Origin: Anaerolineales bacterium | GTDB lineage: Bacteria; Chloroflexota; Anaerolineae; Anaerolineales; UBA11657 | Direction: 5' to 3' | DNA: 11,624 bases | Assembly (NCBI GenBank): GCA_947503585.1 | Contig: CANNEJ010000018.1 | Location: 1-11,624 of the forward strand | Part shown: positions 1 through 6,418 of the stretch, piece after piece | Position numbering within the stretch: the stretch's first letter is position 1 | How the letters are laid out: each line of letters starts with the position of its first letter | Notes under the pieces: model-generated | Told to the model about the DNA's origin: nothing | What the model saw: the letters and a program-made list of their open reading frames with translations, nothing else | The model's database searches: none | Translations under genes and position numbers: made by a program

Positions 1-876
1 AATGAGTATCGCGTGATTGTGATCGGTGACTCGTCGGTGTGGGGCTACCTTTTGCCACCCGCCGACACACTCACCGCACAAATCAACCGCAGCCACTCGA
101 CCCTGCCAGACGGGCGCTTGTTGCGAGCGTACAACCTCGGCTACCCCGTCATGTCGCTCACGAAAGACTTACTGCTGCTGGACATGGCGCGCAGCTACAC
201 ACCAGACCTGGTGGTTTGGTGTGTGACCCTCGAGTCGTTTCCAATAGACAAGCAGCTCTTCCCGCCACTGCTGCAAAACAACCCGGATGCAGTGCGCGCG
301 CTCGCGGCCCGCTACGCACTGCCCACTGCGGTGACAGACGCGCGCTTTGTGCAGCGCGACTTCTTTGCCCGCACACTGCTCGGCCAGCGCCGCAATCTGG
401 CAGACCTGCTGCGCCTGCAGCTGTACGCCCCGTTGTGGGCTGCAACCGGCATCGACCAGGAAATTCCGGAAACTTATGTGCGCCGCATGGAAGACCTGCC
501 CGCCGATTCAACATTCGCCGGCTTCACTCAGGGAAAACTAACGCAGCAAGATCTGGCTTTTGATGTGCTGGCAGCCGGGTTCGAAGCTGCACGCCCGGCG
601 GAGTTGCTGCTGGTCAACGAGCCCATGTTCGTCAGTGCCGGCGCCAACAGTGATCTGCGCTACAACTTCTTTTATCCACGCTGGGCTTATGACCAGTACC
701 GCACTTGGCTGGCCGCAGCGGCCCGCGAAAATAACTGGCGCTACTTTGATTGGTGGGATGCGGTAGCCGCTGCTGAATTTACAGATAGCGCTGTGCACAT
801 GTCGCCAGCCGGAACGGGCCAGCTTGCCAACAAGCTGGCAGCCGCCATTGTTGCGGCAGCTGCCAACCCGCGCTGA
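1..876 (+). CDS. SGNH/GDSL-family hydrolase, 5' end outside window
   Basis: This is a probable SGNH-fold esterase or acyltransferase-like hydrolase. The reading frame is open to the left edge (first in-frame residues NEYR before VIVIGDSSVWG), so the GTG at 13 is not a convincing start and the true N-terminus lies upstream. In the visible 291 residues, GDS at about 9-11 gives the block I nucleophile Ser. NLGYP supplies the likely block II Gly, and LLVNEP the likely block III Asn. FTDSAVHMSPAG near the C-terminus gives the Asp262 and His266 pair, spaced one residue wider than the usual DxxH. Relatives I recall from Chloroflexota carry an N-terminal membrane anchor and often sit beside MBOAT acyltransferases, which would suggest acylation or deacylation of a surface glycan. 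Neither feature is visible here, so the substrate is unknown. The fold assignment is good; the role is inferred. Confidence 0.75.
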   Translation, partial: NEYRVIVIGDSSVWGYLLPPADTLTAQINRSHSTLPDGRLLRAYNLGYPVMSLTKDLLLLDMARSYTPDLVVWCVTLESFPIDKQLFPPLLQNNPDAVRALAARYALPTAVTDARFVQRDFFARTLLGQRRNLADLLRLQLYAPLWAATGIDQEIPETYVRRMEDLPADSTFAGFTQGKLTQQDLAFDVLAAGFEAARPAELLLVNEPMFVSAGANSDLRYNFFYPRWAYDQYRTWLAAAARENNWRYFDWWDAVAAAEFTDSAVHMSPAGTGQLANKLAAAIVAAAANPR

Positions 877-964
877 AAACACCGGCACCGGAAAAGCGGT
901 GGCGCGCCGCATTCCGGCCGCGGCTCGCAGTTCACATTCAACAAGACGCGCAAACGCACAACGG

Positions 965-983
965 TATAATCCGCGGATAGAGG
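965..983 (+). promoter_or_regulatory. Candidate -10 box and ribosome binding site for the rseP-like gene
   Basis: A perfect TATAAT lies at 965-970, in the 115-base gap after the SGNH hydrolase. I see no good -35 hexamer at 16-18 bases and no extended -10 TG. It would start transcription near 977, leaving a very short leader that holds AGAGG at 979-983, 8 bases before the ATG at 992. The combination supports an independent promoter for the protease gene and supports its start codon. Confidence 0.5.
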
Positions 984-991
984 CACACTAA

Positions 992-2044
992 ATGCTCGAA
1001 TGGATCCGCAACTTGTTGATTTTTTTGGTCGTATTCTGCGGCCTAATTCTGTTCCACGAACTCGGGCACTTTCTGGCTGCGCGCTATTTTGGCGTGCGGG
1101 TCACCGAATTTGGGATTGGATTTCCACCGCGCATGCTGCGCCTCGGAAAATGGCGCGAGACAGAGTTCACGCTGAATTGGCTGCCGTTTGGCGGGTTTGT
1201 GCGTCCGGCGGGCGAGGACGATCCGACGGTGCCAAACGGCCTCGCGTCCGCGCCGCCACTGCAGCGCATTGTGGTGCTGGCTGCCGGTTCGCTCACGAAT
1301 GTGCTGGTTGCGTTTTTGCTTTTCTGGTTTGGGTTTACTACGGGTTGGCCGGACACAGTGGTGGTGGCGCGCGTCGAACCCAACTCTCCGGCAGCAGCTG
1401 CCGGCCTGCAGGCTGATGATGTTGTGCAGCTGGTAGGCGACACATCTATTCACACCCCGCAGCAGCTGGCAGACATTACCTACGCCAACCTGGGGCAGAC
1501 ACTCACATTGCAAGTAGAGCGCGCCGGTGAGAACCTGAACATTGACATGACGCCGCGCGAGAGCTGGCCCGCCGGCCAGGGCCCGCTCGGCATTGGCATG
1601 ACGTGGAAGCTGACGACCTATAACATGGCGCGCGCCGGAACACGGGCCGCAACCGAGCTCGCCAATCAGGCACGCGAAGTTTTTATGCTGCCGGTACGCC
1701 TCATGCGGCAGCAGGTGGACGCCAGTGATTTGCGTTTTGTGGGCCCCGTGGGCATCAAGGCCATCAACGACCAGGCCGTGAATGTATCTGTGGAGCTCGG
1801 TGCCATTTTCCCGCTGTTGCAGTTTGTGGGGATCATCAATCTCATGATTGCCATCACCAATCTGCTGCCGCTGCCGGCACTGGATGGCGGGCGTATCATC
1901 TTTGTGTTGCTGGAATTACTGCGCGGCCGGCGCATTGCACCGGAGACAGAAGGCCGGGTGCACTTCATTGGCATGGCCCTGCTGATTACACTGATGGTGG
2001 TGCTGGTCTACCAGGATATTTCCAACCCGCTTGTACTGCAATGA
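992..2044 (+). CDS. rseP: RseP-like M50 site-2 intramembrane metalloprotease
   Basis: This is an intramembrane zinc protease of the site-2 (M50B) family. Such enzymes cut membrane-anchored anti-sigma factors or remnant signal peptides within the bilayer. The 350-residue product opens with a hydrophobic helix carrying the zinc motif HELGH (residues 22-26), followed by VTEFGIGFPPR, which is typical of the family. A single PDZ domain spans roughly 120-200 (PNSPAAAAGLQADDVV). The second catalytic motif, NLLPLPALDGGRI, places the third zinc ligand at Asp298, and a last hydrophobic helix follows at about 325-342. E. coli RseP has two PDZ domains and about 450 residues; the one-PDZ form is common in other phyla. 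ATG at 992 is supported by AGAGG 8 bases upstream. No anti-sigma factor is encoded next to it, so the substrate cannot be read from context. Confidence 0.93.
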   Translation: MLEWIRNLLIFLVVFCGLILFHELGHFLAARYFGVRVTEFGIGFPPRMLRLGKWRETEFTLNWLPFGGFVRPAGEDDPTVPNGLASAPPLQRIVVLAAGSLTNVLVAFLLFWFGFTTGWPDTVVVARVEPNSPAAAAGLQADDVVQLVGDTSIHTPQQLADITYANLGQTLTLQVERAGENLNIDMTPRESWPAGQGPLGIGMTWKLTTYNMARAGTRAATELANQAREVFMLPVRLMRQQVDASDLRFVGPVGIKAINDQAVNVSVELGAIFPLLQFVGIINLMIAITNLLPLPALDGGRIIFVLLELLRGRRIAPETEGRVHFIGMALLITLMVVLVYQDISNPLVLQ

Positions 2045-2085
2045 GCTGGCACGCAAACCGGGCGCCACTGTGCGCATGACCTTCG

Positions 2086-3063
2086 ATGCCCAGAAAACAT
2101 TTGGCACAACTTGCCGACACCGGCGCGCCCACCGGCGAAGCGCTCACCGCGCTGTCCGGCATGGATGCGCGGGCCCTGCATGACTTTCAGCTGATCTGGG
2201 CGAACACCGGAGTTGCGCGGCGCTGCGAAATCCTGCTGGCGCTGCAGCCCCTACTGGAAGCCAACGCCACGCTAGACTTCAGCGCCGTGGCAACCGCCGC
2301 CCTCGCCGACCCCGACGGCGATGTGCGCGCAGCGGCGGTACCGCTACTCTTTGATGATGTCGATCCGAAGCCGGTAATTCTGCTGCTGGACTTGATGCAG
2401 TCAGACCCGCACGCGCCCTGCCGTGCCGCAGCCGCACGCGAGCTGGTGGAGTACGCCGCACTCGGCGCCACCGAAGACCTGCCCAAACACTTAATGGCGC
2501 GCATTGAAGCGGGGGTTCTGCGGGCTCATCGCACAGACATCGATCCAAATGTTAAACGCACTACGTTGGAAGCGCTGGGCTACTGCCTTCTGCCCGAGGT
2601 CAACGAATTACTGCTTGCGGCTTCAAAGACAAGCGATGCCAAACTGCTGGCGAGCGCATTGATGGCAATGGGCCATACCTGCGATAGTGCGCGCTGGAGC
2701 AAGCTGGTGGAACGCAGCCTCGACCACGCGGTTGATTTTGTGCGCACTGCTGCGGTGCATGCCTGCGGTGAACTGCAAGTGCAGTCGGCGGTTCCTCAAA
2801 TTTTGGGGCTGGCGATGGATGGCGAGCCCGACACCGTATCGCAAGCGGTGTGGGCGCTTGGTGAAATCGGCAATATAGATGCGCGCGCTGCGCTCTACCA
2901 ACTGCAGGGACTCGCCGAGGAAGACGAGGAATTGTCCGCGGAGATTGAGGAGGCAATCGCCACCCTCGACTTGCTCAGTGGCGACATTGACTTCGACTTG
3001 CTTGGCGGCACTGACGACGATGACCCGGATGAGGAGGATTCTCCCCGGCGCAAGGCAGCCTAA
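2086..3063 (+). CDS. HEAT-repeat protein with acidic C-terminal tail
   Basis: A 325-residue alpha-helical repeat protein, probably a protein-protein interaction scaffold. Visible HEAT-like units include LADPDGDVRAAAVPLL (about 70-85) with the following helices, and VDFVRTAAVHACGELQ / PDTVSQAVWALGEIGN at about 217-265. The last 30 or so residues are strongly acidic (DIDFDLL, then TDDDDPDEEDS). There is no signal peptide or membrane segment, so it is probably cytoplasmic. It lies 41 bases behind the rseP-like gene and may share its transcript. The start is uncertain. ATG 2086 has no Shine-Dalgarno sequence and an in-frame stop sits just upstream (2077-2079). ATG 2076, in another frame, would give a family-like N-terminus only if one base of the AAAA run at 2094-2097 were absent. 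The fold is clear; no specific function is recognised. Confidence 0.85.
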   Translation: MPRKHLAQLADTGAPTGEALTALSGMDARALHDFQLIWANTGVARRCEILLALQPLLEANATLDFSAVATAALADPDGDVRAAAVPLLFDDVDPKPVILLLDLMQSDPHAPCRAAAARELVEYAALGATEDLPKHLMARIEAGVLRAHRTDIDPNVKRTTLEALGYCLLPEVNELLLAASKTSDAKLLASALMAMGHTCDSARWSKLVERSLDHAVDFVRTAAVHACGELQVQSAVPQILGLAMDGEPDTVSQAVWALGEIGNIDARAALYQLQGLAEEDEELSAEIEEAIATLDLLSGDIDFDLLGGTDDDDPDEEDSPRRKAA

Positions 3064-3089
3064 GCATGCGCTTGGCGTGGATCATTATT

Positions 3090-3111
3090 TGCGCGCACAA
3101 GGCAGCGCGCA
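3090..3111 (+). terminator. GC-rich hairpin after the HEAT gene, possible terminator
   Basis: A perfect 7-bp inverted repeat, TGCGCGC at 3090-3096 and GCGCGCA at 3105-3111, encloses an 8-base loop. It starts 27 bases after the HEAT stop codon. The downstream bases (CATTTACATT) are only moderately T-rich, so it is not a canonical intrinsic terminator. It could end the rseP-HEAT transcript or protect its 3' end. Confidence 0.35.
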
Positions 3112-3176
3112 CATTTACATTGGAATTGGCGAACACCAAACAGCGCCGACAGAACATCTGGTACACCACCGGAGAA

Positions 3177-3203
3177 GTGCGGGAGTCACACACACCCCCG
3201 CAC
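3177..3203 (+). repeat. Second GC-rich inverted repeat in the spacer
   Basis: GTGCGGG at 3177-3183 is perfectly complementary to CCCGCAC at 3197-3203, with a 13-base loop containing a CACACACAC run. No T-tract follows. It could be an RNA hairpin or a protein-binding site; its position 17 bases upstream of the candidate -35 at 3220 fits either. Confidence 0.4.
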
Positions 3204-3219
3204 AGGCCTCGCCAGCGCA

Positions 3220-3249
3220 TTGACCTCGCAAATGAAAATGCCTTAAAGT
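3220..3249 (+). promoter_or_regulatory. Candidate sigma-70-type promoter for the FecR-like/GT39 unit
   Basis: TTGACC at 3220-3225 matches the -35 consensus at five of six bases. It is followed after 18 bases by TAAAGT at 3244-3249 (four of six), or after 17 bases by TTAAAG (three of six). It falls in the less GC-rich part of the spacer. The -10 is weak, so this is a candidate only. Confidence 0.35.
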
Positions 3250-3385
3250 AGTTGCAGCATGTCATCAGTTCCAAATTCGCAAGCGCCGTTTTCAACCGCG
3301 TTCTATGTTCCCGGCTTGAATTAACCGCGGCTGCGATCACTTTGCGAAAGAACTTGCACGCACTGTTTAGGGGCCACAGCTCAGC

Positions 3386-3397
3386 GCGCCCGGGCGC
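3386..3397. repeat. 12-bp perfect palindrome upstream of the FecR-like gene
   Basis: GCGCCCGGGCGC reads the same on both strands and ends 15 bases before the ATG at 3413. It may be an operator or a structure that limits ribosome access, since no good Shine-Dalgarno sequence is seen here. In GC-rich DNA it could also be chance. Confidence 0.3.
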
Positions 3398-3412
3398 CAG
3401 GCTGCCGTAGCG

Positions 3413-4663
3413 ATGCGCAACGATCCACAACGCCTCGCTTGGGCGGTCATGCTGGCTGCATTTGGAACTTTTTGCATCACGGTGATTGCGGTTCCGCTTG
3501 CGGTGCGCTGGACGCTCAATAACGCCGGGCGCGCGCACGCCGTAACGCTTACGCTTGCCACCGGCAGCGCCTATGCCAGCCGGCCCTCGGTTGGAATACC
3601 CGAAGCAGTCTTCGGTTCGCTTGAGAATTTGCAGTCCGGCACTGCGCTCGAAACCACCGGCGCCTCCCGCGCCACGCTTGATTTCTCCGCGCCCTTCACC
3701 AATCAAGCATTGGGGGCGGTAATTCTTTACTCTGACACCCAGCTGGTGTTGCTGCGCGCCAACACACCCCGTTTTGAGTTCAGCCCGCAGCCCCACCTGA
3801 TTGACCTTTCATTGCGCCGCGGCCGGCTGCGCGCAAGCGCCGCAGCTGGCACCACGCGGGCGGTACAGCTGCTGGTCCGCACACCGCAGGCTAACATCAC
3901 CCTGGACGCCGCCGGCATAGTTTCAGTTGAAGTGACGGCGGGCGAAACCAGCGTGAGTGTGCGCGGCGGGAGCGCAACCGTCACCACGCTGGCGGGCACA
4001 CTGCAGCTGGCAGCCGACGAGCGCACAATTGTGCGCACGGGCGATAGCGAGCTTGTAGTGCTGCGCGGCCAGCGCAATCTTGTGCGCAATGGCAACTTCG
4101 CCGCAGCCATCACCACCGGCTGGACCACCTTCCGCAACCGCGCGGATGCTGCCGAAGCACCGGGAGATGTGCAATTGAGCGCGCAGCAGGGGCGCACCGC
4201 TGTGATGCTTGCGCGCCGCGGCATCAATTGGGCTGAAGCCGGCATCAAGCAGGATCTAAAGTACGACGTGCGCGACCTGCGCAAACTGAGTCTGCATCTG
4301 GACCTGTGGCTTTCGTTTCAGGACTTGCGCAACTGCGGCACGCTGGGCACGGAGTGCCCGCTCATGCTGCGTATCGAATATTCTGATGCAGACGGCAGGG
4401 CCATGGAATGGCTGCAGGGCTTCTATTATCTTGCGAGCACGGATGCGGGCACATCGAAGCGTTGCGTGGTCTGCAGCCCGCCCACTTCCGAGCACCAGTC
4501 AACCAGCCGCGCCACGTGGCATGCATACGACTCGCCCAACCTGCTGGAACTGTTTAAAACCGGCGGGCGCCCGCCCGTCAGCATCAACACAATATCACTG
4601 TACGCCTCAGGCCACAGCTTTGAAAGCTATGTGGCTGCGGTGGAACTACTGGCGGAGGATTGA
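3413..4663 (+). CDS. Membrane-anchored FecR-like protein with carbohydrate-binding-like C-terminal domain
   Basis: A 416-residue protein anchored by one N-terminal membrane helix (about 8-32), with no lipobox, so the bulk should face the outside. Residues about 45-210 are beta-rich and FecR-like: short G-V-S-V strand repeats such as VEVTAGETSVSVRGG, rising to a LQLAADERTIV segment. From about 221 the sequence RNLVRNGNF...GW resembles the start of a galactose-binding or CBM4/9-type jelly-roll domain. This domain holds four cysteines, at about 308, 315, 351 and 354 (CVVC), which could form disulfides or bind metal. Its stop codon overlaps the start of the glycosyltransferase gene, so the two are probably translated together and may act in one surface-glycan process. 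The start at 3413 lacks a good Shine-Dalgarno sequence; ATG 3449 would cut into the anchor helix and is less likely. The domain assignments rest on pattern only. Confidence 0.72.
   Translation: MRNDPQRLAWAVMLAAFGTFCITVIAVPLAVRWTLNNAGRAHAVTLTLATGSAYASRPSVGIPEAVFGSLENLQSGTALETTGASRATLDFSAPFTNQALGAVILYSDTQLVLLRANTPRFEFSPQPHLIDLSLRRGRLRASAAAGTTRAVQLLVRTPQANITLDAAGIVSVEVTAGETSVSVRGGSATVTTLAGTLQLAADERTIVRTGDSELVVLRGQRNLVRNGNFAAAITTGWTTFRNRADAAEAPGDVQLSAQQGRTAVMLARRGINWAEAGIKQDLKYDVRDLRKLSLHLDLWLSFQDLRNCGTLGTECPLMLRIEYSDADGRAMEWLQGFYYLASTDAGTSKRCVVCSPPTSEHQSTSRATWHAYDSPNLLELFKTGGRPPVSINTISLYASGHSFESYVAAVELLAED
4654..4662 (+). promoter_or_regulatory. Ribosome binding site and TTG start overlapping the previous stop
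   Basis: GGAGG at 4654-4658 lies one base before TTG at 4660-4662. That TTG shares bases with the TGA stop (4661-4663) of the FecR-like gene. The spacing is shorter than usual, so re-initiation by ribosomes ending the upstream gene is the likely mode. The next in-frame ATG, at 4726, has no ribosome binding site and would remove part of the first membrane segment. Confidence 0.5.
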
Positions 4664-6279
4664 GCGCGGGGCAGGCAGCGGGCCGGCGCTGGCTGCGCAG
4701 ACCCGCTCTTCTAGATGCAGCCCTTATGGCCCTGCCATTGCTATTGTTTTTTTCACTGGCGGGTTATCAACTGCAGTTGCCCGGCCTGCACAACGACGAA
4801 GCTCAGGAAGCCGGCTTGCAAGCGTGGCAGCTTGCAGCTGGCACATCAATCGATGCTTTCCGCAATACGGGGCTCGGCGCGCGCCGCTTTCCGTTGATGG
4901 TGCAGGATTACATCGGCGCGGGCTTTGTCTATTTGGCTGCGCCGTTTGCGTGGCTGCTGGGACCGGGCACGCTCAGCGTGCGGGTGCCGGCACTGCTTGT
5001 CGGCGGCGCCACGCTGCTTGCCACCTTTGGTTGCCTTAGCTCACTGGCGGACAAGCGGACCGCGTTCGTGGGCGTTTTGCTGCTTGCCGTACAGCCCTCG
5101 TTTGTGTTTTGGAGTCGCCAAGGCGTCCTGATCGCGTCCTTGACGGTTTTGTTCACGCCGCTGGTGTTGTGGACCGCCAGCCGCTACGGCCGAACCGGCG
5201 GATGGCAGCGCGCTGCATTGCTGGGCCTCGCCGCCGGCCTCGGCATTTACGCCAAGCTGCTGTTTGTCTGGGTGCTGCTTGGAATGTTGTGCGCGGTGCT
5301 GCTCCTCAACGCAGCGCAGTTATTCAAGCCGGCGCGCAGCTTGTGGCCACACCCGCCGCACTGGCAGCAAGCTGCCGCAATGCTGGCCGGATTCGCCGCC
5401 GGCTGCGCACCGCTGCTGCTCTATAACTTGTTGAGCGGCGGCACACTTCTGTCATTGCAAACCAACACAGCCGTCTCTTTTTACGGTGTAGACAACAGCG
5501 CTCTGGCAGCAAACCTGGCCACCCGCCTTGAGCAGTTGCGCGCAGTGGTTGCCGGGCGTGATCACCTCTGGTACCTCGGTGGAACACTTACCAATCCATT
5601 GTGGGATGTGGCTCTCTTTTTGAGTGCACTGCTGATCAGCCTGCAACCGCAGCGCGGCCCGCGCGCCCTAGTGCTCGTCTTGCTCTTTGGACTTATTGCC
5701 ACAGTGTTTACGGTGTCCGGACTTTTCCCGCACCATCTCGCACTCTTCGCGCCAATTTGGGTTTCGATTGTGGCGCTGGGATTGGGGCGCCTGTTGTGGC
5801 GGCGCGACGGATTAAGTGTTGTCGCTGCCTTGATTCTCGTGCCGCTGTTTTTGCGCGACGTGCAGATGGATATCGGCTACCACCGCCTGCTAACAAAGAG
5901 CGGCGGCCGCGGCGCACACAGTGATGCCATTGAGCGCCTCGCAACCGTGCTAACCACCCTCAACCCGCCGTCCGTGGCCGCGCTGGACTGGGGCTTCGCA
6001 CCGCAGATCCGCCTGCTCACTGCAGGCCGCATTCAACCGCAAGAAATATTCGGCTACGAGTGGAACTCGAGTGCGGAGTTTGAACAGCGCCTGCGGCCCC
6101 TGCTTGCCGCGCCCGGCACGCTGTTTGTCTTTCACGTGAACGATGTGGTTTTCGACCGGCGTCCGGCGTTTGAAGCGATCGCCAAATCTCTGGACTATGG
6201 CTGGAGCCGCGTGGAGCTGATTCGCCGCCGTGACGGCCGTCCAATCTACGAAATCCTGCAAGTGCAGATTTCAAAATGA
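4660..6279 (+). CDS. Multi-pass glycosyltransferase, family 39 (PMT/ArnT-like)
   Basis: A 539-residue integral membrane protein of the GT-C fold. Such enzymes move a sugar from a polyprenyl-phosphate donor to a lipid, glycan or protein on the outer face of the membrane. A first helix spans about 18-36, and the next loop carries LPGLHNDEAQEAG. Its Asp46-Glu47 pair matches the acidic pair expected for the catalytic base of the PMT/ArnT family. Many hydrophobic helices follow to about residue 395, including HHLALFAPIWVSIVALGLG, and a soluble C-terminal part of about 140 residues ends the protein. The length suits the family. The TTG start at 4660 overlaps the stop of the FecR-like gene, implying translational coupling. 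Acceptor and sugar cannot be told from sequence. A general ArnT-like or protein O-mannosyltransferase-like role remains open. Confidence 0.85.
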   Translation: MSAGQAAGRRWLRRPALLDAALMALPLLLFFSLAGYQLQLPGLHNDEAQEAGLQAWQLAAGTSIDAFRNTGLGARRFPLMVQDYIGAGFVYLAAPFAWLLGPGTLSVRVPALLVGGATLLATFGCLSSLADKRTAFVGVLLLAVQPSFVFWSRQGVLIASLTVLFTPLVLWTASRYGRTGGWQRAALLGLAAGLGIYAKLLFVWVLLGMLCAVLLLNAAQLFKPARSLWPHPPHWQQAAAMLAGFAAGCAPLLLYNLLSGGTLLSLQTNTAVSFYGVDNSALAANLATRLEQLRAVVAGRDHLWYLGGTLTNPLWDVALFLSALLISLQPQRGPRALVLVLLFGLIATVFTVSGLFPHHLALFAPIWVSIVALGLGRLLWRRDGLSVVAALILVPLFLRDVQMDIGYHRLLTKSGGRGAHSDAIERLATVLTTLNPPSVAALDWGFAPQIRLLTAGRIQPQEIFGYEWNSSAEFEQRLRPLLAAPGTLFVFHVNDVVFDRRPAFEAIAKSLDYGWSRVELIRRRDGRPIYEILQVQISK

Positions 6280-6333
6280 AGCACCGGCCATATCGCTTTA
6301 TGTCTAGCCCGCCATCAACGCCGCGGGCTGACC

Positions 6334-6354
6334 TATAATAGATACTAATCTATT
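6334..6354 (+). promoter_or_regulatory. Candidate -10 box overlapped by a perfect 7-bp dyad
   Basis: TATAAT lies at 6334-6339, 80 bases before the regulator start codon, with no clear -35. A perfect inverted repeat, AATAGAT at 6337-6343 and ATCTATT at 6348-6354 with spacer ACTA, begins inside the -10 box and covers the expected start of transcription near 6346. AT-rich dyads are unexpected in this GC-rich DNA, so a repressor or autoregulatory operator is plausible. Confidence 0.45.
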
Positions 6355-6418
6355 CGCCCTGCTGCGCCGATAATCTGGGGCAGTCGCGTTAGCGCTCATG
6401 GCCAAATCCTAATATCAC

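Larger units (their letters stand above)
3064..3412 (+). other. 349-base structured intergenic spacer
   Basis: I see no convincing gene here. A 61-codon reading frame (3066-3251) begins two bases after the HEAT stop codon, but it has no recognisable domain. The stretch is less GC-rich than its surroundings between about 3205 and 3360. It contains two 7-bp hairpins (3090-3111 and 3177-3203), a candidate promoter (3220-3249) and a 12-bp perfect palindrome (3386-3397) ending 15 bases before the next start codon. I looked for tRNA, tmRNA, RNase P and SRP RNA signatures and did not find them. A transcript starting near 3256 would carry a leader of about 155 bases before the FecR-like gene. Confidence 0.5.

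Noticed and set aside
886..901. Hairpin CACCG-GAAAAG-CGGTG after the SGNH hydrolase, as a terminator
   Set aside because: It has only five base pairs and no T-tract; the following bases are GC-rich.
3066..3251. 61-codon plus-strand frame two bases after the HEAT stop codon
   Set aside because: It has only a weak upstream AAGG and no recognisable domain, and it runs through both hairpins. I cannot support it as a gene, although translational coupling is possible.
3064..3412. tmRNA, tRNA or other housekeeping RNA in the spacer
   Set aside because: I found no T-arm, no acceptor stem and no known conserved core motif; a short ANS/ANT-like peptide string resembling a tmRNA tag lacks an in-frame stop.
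2975..3796. 273-codon reading frame on the minus strand across the spacer and both flanking genes
   Set aside because: It overlaps two well-supported plus-strand genes, has no recognisable domain, and long antisense frames are common in GC-rich DNA.
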